A stretch of DNA of 64,000 bases from a virus. The position numbers were made by a program, and so were the translations under genes. The notes below the pieces were generated by a model. It did not search any database and was not told the origin of the DNA. It was given only the letters and a program-made list of their open reading frames with translations. Below, piece by piece: positions 16,431-24,220 of the stretch; the stretch's first letter is position 1; the number at the start of each line of letters is the position of its first letter. The stretch is from the IMG/VR virus record IMGVR_UViG_3300042522_000315, positions 20,105 to 84,104 of that record; one strand, written 5' to 3'.

Positions 16431-17319
16431 TGACTGTATTCTTCCTGAGAGATTGAAGAACGTCTTTCAAGAATTTGTGAACAAGAAAGAGATACCAAAT
16501 CTCATGCTGACTGGTTCTGCTGGTGTCGGTAAGACAACAGTAGCCAGAGCAATGTGTGATGAAATTGGTATCAACCATCTGTACATTAACGCATCAGAAA
16601 GTCGTGGTATTGATATGCTACGAACAACTATTCGTGGCTATGCATCTACGATATCTCTCACTTCAGGTAAGAAGGTCATCATACTAGATGAAGCCGACTA
16701 TCTGACTGGTGAGGCACAAGCCGCAATGCGCGGCACCATCGAAGAGTTTTCCAATAACTGTACGTTCATTTTAACATGCAACTACAAAGCAAAGCTGATT
16801 GATGCTATTCACTCGCGTTGCTCTGTCATTGAATTTGCTCTTAAGAATGAAGAGAAGAAAGAAATGGCGTCTCAACTATTCAAGAGACTTCAATTCATTC
16901 TTACCGAAGAAGGTGTGACATATGATAAGACAGTTCTTGTTAAGATTATCGAAAAGTATTTCCCTGACTATCGCCGTACTCTTAATGAATTACAGCGTTA
17001 TAGTTCTTCTGGTTCTCTTGATGCTGGGATTGTTGCTCAACTGTCCGATGTTCGTAAGATTGGTGAACTGGTTAAATACCTAAAAGAAAAGAACTTCGGT
17101 GAAATGCGAAAGTGGGTTGTCATGAACTCTGACATTGATCCAGCAAGAGTGTTTCGTAAAATCTACGATAGCTTGTCAGAAAGCATCAAGCCTGAGTTCA
17201 TACCTCAAGCTGTCATCGTCATTGCCAAGTATCAGTATCAGTCGGCTTTCGTTGCAGATCAAGAGATCAATCTTGTTGCATGTCTGACTGAGATGATGGT
17301 AGAATGTGAATATGTTTGA
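16381..17319 (+). CDS. 44: gp44 clamp loader large subunit
   Basis: AAA+ ATPase of the clamp loader. WVEKYRPQKINDC opens the protein. Walker A TGSAGVGKTTVAR is near residue 47, Walker B VIILDEADYL near 103, and the SRC motif (IHSRCSVIEF) near 147. 312 aa (T4: 319). ATG at 16381 chosen over a TTG three bases upstream. Partner gp62 lies one gene downstream. Confidence 0.94.
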   Translation: MNESFLWVEKYRPQKINDCILPERLKNVFQEFVNKKEIPNLMLTGSAGVGKTTVARAMCDEIGINHLYINASESRGIDMLRTTIRGYASTISLTSGKKVIILDEADYLTGEAQAAMRGTIEEFSNNCTFILTCNYKAKLIDAIHSRCSVIEFALKNEEKKEMASQLFKRLQFILTEEGVTYDKTVLVKIIEKYFPDYRRTLNELQRYSSSGSLDAGIVAQLSDVRKIGELVKYLKEKNFGEMRKWVVMNSDIDPARVFRKIYDSLSESIKPEFIPQAVIVIAKYQYQSAFVADQEINLVACLTEMMVECEYV

Positions 17320-17770
17320 CAGCGATAGTCTACAGGCAAAGCTAGGTCGCGCTGGTGAGACAATAGTCCTCAACTACTTCAGTCGAAAGGGTGTTGTAGT
17401 TGAGGCATCTATTGATCAGTATGACAGTCAGAAAGACATGATTGTAAAGAACAAGAAGATTGAGGTCAAAACTCAGGTGCCCTTTGTCAGCAAGGATTCA
17501 TTTTCGTTCAAGCAAAACCAGCTTAAGAAGTGTCTCAATGCTGACTGGGTATTCTTTGTTTCAATACCAACAAAAAAGAGAGAGCATTTCAGCACTGGTA
17601 AAGTCTATGCCATTGAGTCAAAGAAGATGCAGTATAGTGGCTATCAGACGAAAGATGGTAGAGATATGATACTCATACCTATCAAGCAAGAAAGCATGAA
17701 AGAACTCTTTTCTATGACTGAAGAAGAGTGTAAGATACTTCAAAGATACTCAGTTTCGGAGTGGAATTAA
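17312..17770 (+). CDS. PD-(D/E)XK-like nuclease-fold protein
   Basis: About 152 aa. GRAGETIVLNYFSRKGVVVE gives a conserved Glu. The later DMIVKNKKIEVKTQ supplies the Asp and ExK of a PD-(D/E)XK site, the order seen in VRR/restriction-like and host group I nuclease folds. It begins within the end of gene 44 and ends in TAATG with gp62. Its target is unknown. Insertion between clamp-loader subunits is unusual for T4. Confidence 0.6.
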   Translation: MFDSDSLQAKLGRAGETIVLNYFSRKGVVVEASIDQYDSQKDMIVKNKKIEVKTQVPFVSKDSFSFKQNQLKKCLNADWVFFVSIPTKKREHFSTGKVYAIESKKMQYSGYQTKDGRDMILIPIKQESMKELFSMTEEECKILQRYSVSEWN

Positions 17771-18189
17771 TGACTGATCTATTCAAAGAAGTTGTGCCTG
17801 CAATACTGCAAACAAAGAAGAACGTCATAACGGTTGATAATGAAAAAGAATACAATCCATTCATTATCAACCGTGCTTTGTCATATCATTATGACTGCAT
17901 TCTGTTCTCAAATGAGATGAACAAGATGCCAAATACAGATAAGCTTCTTCAATTTCACTATCTGCTAAATACTATCAGGTCATATAAAAGACCTTTTCAG
18001 AAATGGCATAAAAAAGATAGTGCTGATGACATAGAAGTTATCAAAGAGTACTACCAGTACTCTGATGAAAAGGCAAAGGAAGCTATGAAAATTCTTTCAA
18101 ATGACCAGATAAATGAGATAAGAAAAAGAATAGATAAAGGTGGTTTGAATGATAAATCTAAGCGAACTCGTGGAGGTAACGCTAAATGA
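17770..18189 (+). CDS. 62: gp62 clamp loader small subunit
   Basis: 139 aa. NPFIINRALSYHYDCILFSNEMN, then LLQFHYLLNTIRSYKRPFQKW and DIEVIKEYYQYSDEKA, match the short gp62 form of cyanophage-type T4 relatives (T4 itself: 187 aa). It works with gp44 to load gp45. Start ATG overlaps the previous stop (TAATG). Confidence 0.82.
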   Translation: MTDLFKEVVPAILQTKKNVITVDNEKEYNPFIINRALSYHYDCILFSNEMNKMPNTDKLLQFHYLLNTIRSYKRPFQKWHKKDSADDIEVIKEYYQYSDEKAKEAMKILSNDQINEIRKRIDKGGLNDKSKRTRGGNAK

Positions 18190-18553
18190 ACCAGATGACT
18201 TCTTAAAGATTAAAGAAACGCTTTCGCGCATCGGTGTAGCCTCAAAAAAAGAAAAGACACTATATCAATCCTGTCATATTCTCCACAAGCAGGGTAAGTA
18301 CTACATAGTACACTTCAAACAGCTATTCATATTGGATGGTAAACAATCAGACTTTTCGGATGAAGATCGTGGTCGATTGAATACGATTGCTAATCTGCTT
18401 CATGAATGGAATCTAGCAAATCTTGTAGATGAAGAAAAGTCCAAAGATCCTGTCTCACCGCTAAGTCAAATCAAGATCATTTCACATAAAGAAAAGTCCG
18501 AGTGGAATCTTGTAGCTAAATATAATATAGGCAAGAAACGCAAGGAAGAATAG
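18149..18553 (+). CDS. regA: RegA translational repressor
   Basis: 134 aa (T4: 122). VEVTLNEPDDFLKIKETLSRIGVASKKEKTLYQSCH is the RegA family block. RegA binds translation-start regions of early mRNAs. The gene overlaps 62 by 41 nt and has an AAAGGTGG ribosome site. Ends in a TAG codon; readthrough would add only five codons before a TAA. Confidence 0.92.
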   Translation: MINLSELVEVTLNEPDDFLKIKETLSRIGVASKKEKTLYQSCHILHKQGKYYIVHFKQLFILDGKQSDFSDEDRGRLNTIANLLHEWNLANLVDEEKSKDPVSPLSQIKIISHKEKSEWNLVAKYNIGKKRKEE

Positions 18554-18554
18554 T

Positions 18555-19871
18555 ATGGCACAGTTCCGTAAAGATACTCACAAGTATCTACCACAAGAGA
18601 CTACAATCTTTGAAGTCATGATGTTAGCCGATCAATACGGCAATCTTGTTGGTCCAGCTAATCCGTCTGGTATGTCCGTAGACGCATTTGGTCGTTCTAG
18701 AGTTTCTATGCCATTAACCCTATTCGATTCATCTCACAGATATAGAGACAACGGACTTTGGGTACAGTCTAATAGTTCTGGTACCACAATCACATTCTCT
18801 CCTAACGAAGGTCTAATCAATCTCTCTGTTGGTACAACTAGCAGTCAAGAAATTATCCGTGAGACAACCAAAGTCTTCTCATATCAACCTGGTAAATCAT
18901 TACAGGTAATGAATACGTTTGTAATGGCCAATGCTCAGACAAATCTAATACAACGTGTCGGATACTTTGGTGCAAACAACGGCATCTACCTAGAACAGGC
19001 CAACAACGATATCTATTTTGTTGAAAGAAGTTTATCATCTGGCGTAGTGACTGAAAATAGAGTTGCACAAGCAGATTGGAATATAGACACACTTCTTGGT
19101 GCAGTAGAGGGTAGCCCATCTCAGAGAACTTTAGACTTGAGTAAAGCACAAATTCTCTTTACAGATATTGAATGGTTAGGTCTTGGTTCTGTTCGTTGTG
19201 GATTTGTAATCGACGGTCAACTAATTCACTGCCACTCTTTTCATCACGCCAATCGCATCACTTCTACATATATGACTACTGCATCTCTGCCTCTGAGATA
19301 TGAGATTAGGAATGTTGGTACTACAGGCAACAATAGCATATTGAAGCAGGTGTGTTCTACTGTCATCTCAGAAGGTGGTTACGAACTCAGAGGATTCCAG
19401 CAGGCTATTGGTACAGAAATAAAAACACCTAGAAACTTGCCTATTGCTGGTACAGACTATGTTGTTGCATCAATACGATTGAAAGCTGACAGAAAAGATG
19501 CTATAGTTATTCTTACTGCATTATCAGTAATGGGTATTGGTAATAACGGTAAGTTTTTATGGAAAGTCATTCGTAACGGAACATTGGCTAATAACACGTT
19601 TACATCTGCTGGTACAGATTCGGCTGTTGAATATAACATGGTAGCAAACAATGTTGTAACTGGTGGCGTAGTAATGGCTCAAGGATATATGGCATCAGAT
19701 ACTCAGAGTTCCGTGCCGACCGATATTCTAAAAGAAGCACTATTTAAGTTCCAGTTAGAAAGAGATTCTTTGAATGGTACAGCTGGTTATCCTCTAACTC
19801 TCTCAGTTACAGGAGTGACTGATGGTTTAGAAGTTCATGGTTCCATGGATTGGGAAGAAATTTCAAGATAA
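18555..19871 (+). CDS. putative virion structural protein
   Basis: 438 aa, beta-rich, with DAFGRSRVSMPLTLFDSSHRY near residue 45. That motif is familiar from structural proteins of cyanophage-type T4 phages. It is rich in Gly, Thr, Asn and Val with few charged clusters, as in fibre or decoration proteins. It starts 2 nt after regA. The exact virion role cannot be read from the sequence. Confidence 0.6.
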   Translation: MAQFRKDTHKYLPQETTIFEVMMLADQYGNLVGPANPSGMSVDAFGRSRVSMPLTLFDSSHRYRDNGLWVQSNSSGTTITFSPNEGLINLSVGTTSSQEIIRETTKVFSYQPGKSLQVMNTFVMANAQTNLIQRVGYFGANNGIYLEQANNDIYFVERSLSSGVVTENRVAQADWNIDTLLGAVEGSPSQRTLDLSKAQILFTDIEWLGLGSVRCGFVIDGQLIHCHSFHHANRITSTYMTTASLPLRYEIRNVGTTGNNSILKQVCSTVISEGGYELRGFQQAIGTEIKTPRNLPIAGTDYVVASIRLKADRKDAIVILTALSVMGIGNNGKFLWKVIRNGTLANNTFTSAGTDSAVEYNMVANNVVTGGVVMAQGYMASDTQSSVPTDILKEALFKFQLERDSLNGTAGYPLTLSVTGVTDGLEVHGSMDWEEISR

Positions 19872-19891
19872 TAATGACAACGGAGTATATT

Positions 19892-20464
19892 ATGAATAGA
19901 TTGAGCGTTTACAAGACACATCCTAATATCGTATTACCAAAGTTCGCAACAAGGCAGTCGGCTTGTTTTGATATCTCATTTCAGAGTGCTGGTAAATTTG
20001 AATTCAAAGGATACAATCAATACAATGCACCTTACACACGACAAATGAGTAATGGTAAAGCTCGTATCATGCCTGGTGATCGTGCTATGTTGCCTACTGG
20101 ATTGATCTTTGATATCCCAAAGGGATACTCTGTTCGTATTCATCCAAGATCAGGTCTATCTTTAAAGCAGGGTCTTGTTCTTGCAAATATGGAAGCCGTG
20201 ATTGATTCAGATTATGTTGAAGAAACATTCATTCTCATAGCAAACTTGTCAGATGTAGATTATTCAATTCTTGATGGTGATCGTATCGCACAAGCAGAAT
20301 TAATCAAGCAAGAAGAGTATGTTCTATGGGAAATTTTTGATGCGCCAAATAAGAAGACAGATAGAGTTGGTGGTCTAGGTTCAACTGGTGTCTCTCTTTC
20401 AGGTGATTTAGAAATTGTTCTACCGATTAAGCGCGGCAGAGGAAGACCAAGAAAGGTAGTGTAA
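19892..20464 (+). CDS. dUTPase (dUTP diphosphatase) with AT-hook-like tail
   Basis: 190 aa. The trimeric dUTPase motifs are visible: ACFDISF (motif 1), PRSGLSLKQGL (motif 2/3), a VIDSDYVEE segment and RVGGLGSTG (motif 5). It removes dUTP to prevent uracil incorporation. A long insertion at residues 35-70 and a basic end with GRGRPRK, an AT-hook-like DNA-binding sequence, are unusual. ATG at 19892 has CGGAG upstream; an upstream TTG start is not needed. Confidence 0.85.
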   Translation: MNRLSVYKTHPNIVLPKFATRQSACFDISFQSAGKFEFKGYNQYNAPYTRQMSNGKARIMPGDRAMLPTGLIFDIPKGYSVRIHPRSGLSLKQGLVLANMEAVIDSDYVEETFILIANLSDVDYSILDGDRIAQAELIKQEEYVLWEIFDAPNKKTDRVGGLGSTGVSLSGDLEIVLPIKRGRGRPRKVV

Positions 20465-20835
20465 TGCCAGGACTAGCACGTAAGGGTGGTATAGATACTG
20501 TAGCAGCACCAGACGGTACACCAGGTACAATATGTCCGAGTGGTTTACCAAGGTGTGATAATCCATCAACTCAAGCTACAGATGAAGGATCATCTACGGT
20601 CTTTGTAGGTAATCCGCCTTATGGTGTAGTTAGATTTGGTGATAAGATGACTGGTCACACTACAATTCCTTGCGGTTGTCCCGTGCATATACCTCCTATG
20701 GTAGTGTGCTCATCATTTGTCTATGTAGAAGGTAAAAGATTAGCTCGTCAAGATGATGAATATGTTGCTGATGGTATATATCATCCAATCTCTTCTTCTG
20801 AAGAAACTGTAGTTGATGGTAGTCCAAAATCTTAA
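20464..20835 (+). CDS. PAAR-domain spike-tip protein
   Basis: 123 aa. It opens MPGLARKGGIDT, contains FGDKMTGHTTIPCGCPVHIPP and repeated short Gly-Pro motifs, and ends VADGIYHPISSSEETVVDGS. This is the PAAR layout that sharpens the central baseplate spike (T4 gp5.4 role). Cys-Gly-Cys-Pro could help bind the metal of the tip. Confidence 0.8.
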   Translation: MPGLARKGGIDTVAAPDGTPGTICPSGLPRCDNPSTQATDEGSSTVFVGNPPYGVVRFGDKMTGHTTIPCGCPVHIPPMVVCSSFVYVEGKRLARQDDEYVADGIYHPISSSEETVVDGSPKS

Positions 20836-20896
20836 AATTGTCTAAAATGTTGTCTATATATTGATGTGAGAATGAAGTAATGCGTATCTCACTTAT

Positions 20897-20966
20897 GCGG
20901 GGTAGTTTAATGAAAACGGTTGGTTCCAATCAAACGATGTGAGTGTCAAGTCTTACCCCCGCTCCA
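20897..20966 (+). pseudogene. degenerate tRNA (Trp/Gly-like)
   Basis: A GCGGGG 5' strand pairs with CCCCGC before a TCCA 3' end. A possible anticodon arm GTTGG-TTCCAAT-CAAAC gives CCA (Trp) with one mismatch; read one base earlier it gives TCC (Gly). The D-loop lacks the GG pair and the T-arm has an 8-nt loop, so it looks decayed. Intact tRNA-Gly(TCC) and tRNA-Trp genes exist elsewhere in the window. The surrounding 185-nt gap has no other gene. Confidence 0.45.
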
Positions 20967-21019
20967 GCTTCGCCTAATGGGAAGCTATAACTAAACAACT
21001 TGCTTAATAGGAGTTACAA

Positions 21020-21514
21020 ATGCACAAGTTAATCTACGATCCTTTTTCTTTTTCTAAGCAATTCAACACAACAATTGGTTTTGAACCTATTCTCAAGCGT
21101 CTTGCTGAGATGAGTGAAGCCATGCCTAAGATTCCAACTTATCCTCCATATAACATCAAGAAGGTTGATGAAAATAAGTATGTGATTGAGTTGGCTGTGG
21201 CCGGTTTCGGTAAGCAGGATCTTGAACTTGAACTGCAAGATGGTACACTTACCATCAAGGGTAATGTCTCATCAGAAGATGCTGACTATATCTACAAGGG
21301 TATTGCAGAACGAGCATTCACTCGACAGTTCACACTTGCAGATACAGTTGAAGTCAAGAATGCAGACTTGATCAACGGTATGCTCAAGATTTGGCTTGAA
21401 CGCTTCATTCCTGAAGAGAAGAAGCCAAAGAAGATCAACATTGGTGAAAAAGAAGATTCACATAATGGTGAAGCGACAAAGCAGTTCTTATCAGAAAAGT
21501 ATGGCGACAAGTAA
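21020..21514 (+). CDS. Hsp20 small heat-shock protein
   Basis: 164 aa. An alpha-crystallin domain runs from about residue 45 to 135: PPYNIKKVDENKYVIELAVAGF, then DGTLTIKG and the closing GMLKIWLERFIPEEKKPKKINI. Such ATP-independent chaperones are common in marine T4-like phages and are thought to aid virion assembly. TAGGAG ribosome site. TAATG overlap with the next gene. Confidence 0.93.
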   Translation: MHKLIYDPFSFSKQFNTTIGFEPILKRLAEMSEAMPKIPTYPPYNIKKVDENKYVIELAVAGFGKQDLELELQDGTLTIKGNVSSEDADYIYKGIAERAFTRQFTLADTVEVKNADLINGMLKIWLERFIPEEKKPKKINIGEKEDSHNGEATKQFLSEKYGDK

Positions 21515-21663
21515 TGGTCAAATACTTAAAGAAATTGTTTTCTGTTCGCAGTCAACAAGAACGTATGCATGACTTTCTAAGTCAAGCTACAGATCAAGTA
21601 CATCTTGAATACCTTCAGCGTGAATGGGACCGAATGTCTCATGCACAAAGAAGTAACTGGTAA
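21514..21663 (+). CDS. 49-aa protein, DUF3563-like
   Basis: Product of 49 residues with FLSQATDQVHLEYLQREWDRM. This resembles the short DUF3563 pattern (FL..A.D..HLE.R.R) found in proteobacteria. It is coupled to Hsp20 by TAATG and followed directly by a terminator. Function unknown. Confidence 0.6.
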   Translation: MVKYLKKLFSVRSQQERMHDFLSQATDQVHLEYLQREWDRMSHAQRSNW

Positions 21664-21674
21664 CTAAACTACAT

Positions 21675-21706
21675 ACTGAGGGGGAATGGTCTCCCTCAGT
21701 TTTATT
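21675..21706 (+). terminator. intrinsic terminator
   Basis: ACTGAGGG (21675-21682) pairs with CCCTCAGT (21693-21700), followed by TTTATT. The pstS ribosome site GGAG comes directly after it. Confidence 0.75.
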
Positions 21707-21718
21707 ATGGAGAAATGT

Positions 21719-22687
21719 ATGAAGAATAATATGATTATTTTGGCTGTTGCTCTTATTGCTTTTGGTACTAGCGCAGCATATGCGTCCCGTGACACTATTC
21801 GCATTGTGGGTTCTTCCACAGTTTATCCTTTCACAACTGCTGTAGCAGAACAGTTCGGTAAGACATCTGGAGCACCAACTCCTGTTGTTGAGTCTACTGG
21901 TACAGGCGGTGGCATTAAGTTGTTTTGCGCTGGTGTTGGTGACGAACATCCTGACGCAGTGAACGCATCTCGCCCTATGAAGGACAGCGAAGCTGAAACT
22001 TGTAAGTCAAACGGTGTAACTACAACCGAAGTCAAGATTGGTTATGATGCTATCGTTATTGCTATGGCAAAAGAACATGAAGATATGAACTTAACCAAAG
22101 ATGATATCTATCGTGCATTAGCTAAGTTTGTAATCATTGATGGTGAAGTTGTTGAGAATCCATATAAGACATGGAAGGACGTAAATCCTGCATTGCCTGA
22201 TGGTAAGATTGAAGTGCTTGGTCCTCCGCCTACTTCTGGTACACGCGACTCGTTTGTAGAACTTGTGATGGAAAAGGCATGTAAGGCTGCTATTAAGGCC
22301 AACGAATTGACTGTTACCGAAGATGAAGAAAAGTCTATGTGTAAGTCTATGCGTGAAGATGGTGCATTCATTGAAGCTGGTGAGAATGACACTCTAATCA
22401 TTCAGAAGCTACAGAATAATCCAAATGCTCTTGGTATCTTCGGCTATTCGTTCCTTGAAGAAAGTTCATCTACTGTAAAGGGCGCTACAGTTGATGGTAT
22501 TGCTCCTGAGTATGATGCAATCAAGGCAGGTAAGTATACTATCTCTCGCCCATTGTTTGTGTATTTCAAGAACGAACACTTTGATGTTATTCCAAACTTG
22601 AAAGAATTTATGGAAGAGTATCAGAGTGAAGACGCAATCGGTGAAGAAGGTTACTTGACTGAAAAAGGTCTTATCTCACTCAACTAA
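21719..22687 (+). CDS. pstS: PstS-like periplasmic phosphate-binding protein
   Basis: 322 aa with a signal peptide (MKNNMIILAVALIAFGTSAAYA). The mature start DTIRIVGSSTVYPFTTAVAEQF and the later GPPPTSGTRDSF are the phosphate-binding motifs of the PstS family. Known: PstS is the receptor of the high-affinity phosphate ABC transporter, and marine phages carry it as an auxiliary metabolic gene. It would act in the host periplasm to raise phosphate uptake during infection. GGAG ribosome site. I see no clear Pho box upstream. Confidence 0.92.
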   Translation: MKNNMIILAVALIAFGTSAAYASRDTIRIVGSSTVYPFTTAVAEQFGKTSGAPTPVVESTGTGGGIKLFCAGVGDEHPDAVNASRPMKDSEAETCKSNGVTTTEVKIGYDAIVIAMAKEHEDMNLTKDDIYRALAKFVIIDGEVVENPYKTWKDVNPALPDGKIEVLGPPPTSGTRDSFVELVMEKACKAAIKANELTVTEDEEKSMCKSMREDGAFIEAGENDTLIIQKLQNNPNALGIFGYSFLEESSSTVKGATVDGIAPEYDAIKAGKYTISRPLFVYFKNEHFDVIPNLKEFMEEYQSEDAIGEEGYLTEKGLISLN

Positions 22688-22716
22688 TTGACAATAGAAG
22701 AGAGATGCTATATACT
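22688..22716 (+). promoter_or_regulatory. sigma70-like promoter of the glycan operon, inside a terminator hairpin
   Basis: TTGACA 22688-22693 directly after the pstS stop, 17-nt spacer, TATACT 22711-22716 in the hairpin loop of the pstS terminator. The next gene starts at 22746. Confidence 0.75.
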
Positions 22717-22730
22717 AGTGTCTCTCTTTT
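22699..22730 (+). terminator. pstS terminator sharing bases with the promoter
   Basis: A 12-bp stem with two G-T pairs (22699-22710 with 22716-22727), loop TATAC, then a T run. It terminates pstS while the same bases hold the -10 box of the next unit. Confidence 0.7.
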
Positions 22731-22745
22731 CACTATAGGTATATC

Positions 22746-23498
22746 ATGAAACTCATTATTGAAAAATCTGTGACTGTGATCACACCAACTATTGGCTCAC
22801 CAAAACTCACTGACGCATTAAAGAGCGTTGCCAATCAAACATACAAAAATATCAAACATCTTGTCGTTGTTGACGGTCCTGAGCATTTCAGTCCAGTCAT
22901 GGATCAGATTCCAAACACTCTTCATTACGATGAGGTGCTTCAAGACAATGTGACTGTTGCATATACACCTTATAATACTGGTGCAAACGGTTTCAATGGT
23001 CAACGCATCTACGCTTCTTTTCCACATCTCATTGATTCAGATTATATCTTCTTTCTTGATGAAGATAACTGGTATGAACCTGATCATGTGTCAACTCTTG
23101 TTCAAACAATTGAAAAGAACAATCTTGATTGGGCGTATTCGCTTCGCAAGATTTATACTCCAGACAAGCAGTATATTGTCGATGATAACTGTGAGAGCTT
23201 GGGTCGCTGGCCTATCTACTTCACTCACGACAATCCTCAGTATCTTGTAGATACATCTGCTTTTGCTTTCAAGCGCGAGTTTATTCAATTGACTTGTCAT
23301 CTCTGGCATTCTGGTGCATGGGGTGAAGATCGCAGATATCTCTATAAGATTAGAGAGATGAGCAAGTGGGACACGAATGGTAAGCATACACTATGCTATC
23401 GTGTAGACAACAATCCACAATCTGTTAATGGAAACTTCTTCATTGAAGGTAACAAGAAACAACTTGAGCATTACAAAGGTCAACTTCCATGGATTTGA
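22746..23498 (+). CDS. family 2 glycosyltransferase
   Basis: 250 aa GT-A enzyme. SVTVITPTIGSPKLTDALKSV and NQTYKNIKHLVVVDGPE form the nucleotide-sugar site. FFLDEDNWYEPDH near residue 103 carries the DxD-like metal motif. First gene of the eleven-gene glycan operon, immediately behind its promoter. Its 3' end overlaps the next gene by 10 nt. Donor and acceptor unknown. Confidence 0.82.
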   Translation: MKLIIEKSVTVITPTIGSPKLTDALKSVANQTYKNIKHLVVVDGPEHFSPVMDQIPNTLHYDEVLQDNVTVAYTPYNTGANGFNGQRIYASFPHLIDSDYIFFLDEDNWYEPDHVSTLVQTIEKNNLDWAYSLRKIYTPDKQYIVDDNCESLGRWPIYFTHDNPQYLVDTSAFAFKREFIQLTCHLWHSGAWGEDRRYLYKIREMSKWDTNGKHTLCYRVDNNPQSVNGNFFIEGNKKQLEHYKGQLPWI

Positions 23499-24211
23499 TA
23501 AATTTTTTATACACTGTAAAACAAGATGAAGTCAAAAAGAATGAGAGCATAAAGTTTTTAGGTCATTGTCTATCTCTATGTAACGAATCAACTTCACAAA
23601 ATTTTCAAGATGTGTGGGCACTATACGAAAGCGGATTCAAAAGAGATGGTTTCTATGTCGAGTTTGGTGCCACCGATGGTGTAGATGGAAGTAATACATA
23701 TCTGCTGTCGAAAGATTATAACTGGAAAGGTATTCTAGCAGAACCTAATCCTGTTTGGCATACAAGTCTAAAGCAAAACAGAGATGACGAAAACACAGAC
23801 ATATCATTTGATTGTGTCTATACTGAAACGAACAAGACTTTAGATTTTCTTGCTGTTGATGATGCATGTCTGTCCACTATACAAGGTTTTGGTGATGACG
23901 ATGAACACCGAATGAAGAGAAAAGAAAACTCTCTGATCAGCGTTAAGACTGTAAGTCTCGTTGATTTACTTGATAGACACTCAGCACCTTATATTATCGA
24001 TTACATTTCTGTTGATACCGAAGGTAGTGAGTATGATATTCTAGAATCGTTTTTTTCTGCAAACGAATCTTATGACGTTAGAACTTTTACTGTTGAACAT
24101 AACTTCAATGTAGAGTTCAGAGATAGAATTTACCAACTGATGATGAAAAATGGTTATGAGAGAAAGTTCATTGAGTTCTCAAGATGGGATGATTTTTATT
24201 TTAAAGTATGA
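23489..24211 (+). CDS. FkbM-family methyltransferase
   Basis: 240 aa. SQNFQDVWALYESGFKRDG, then FYVEFGATDGVDGSNTYLL is the FkbM SAM-binding start, and DYISVDTEGSEYDIL is its characteristic second block. These enzymes O-methylate sugars and other small acceptors. In this operon a methyl cap on a glycan is the natural inference. Confidence 0.85.
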   Translation: MDLINFLYTVKQDEVKKNESIKFLGHCLSLCNESTSQNFQDVWALYESGFKRDGFYVEFGATDGVDGSNTYLLSKDYNWKGILAEPNPVWHTSLKQNRDDENTDISFDCVYTETNKTLDFLAVDDACLSTIQGFGDDDEHRMKRKENSLISVKTVSLVDLLDRHSAPYIIDYISVDTEGSEYDILESFFSANESYDVRTFTVEHNFNVEFRDRIYQLMMKNGYERKFIEFSRWDDFYFKV

Positions 24212-24220
24212 TGGAGAGTT

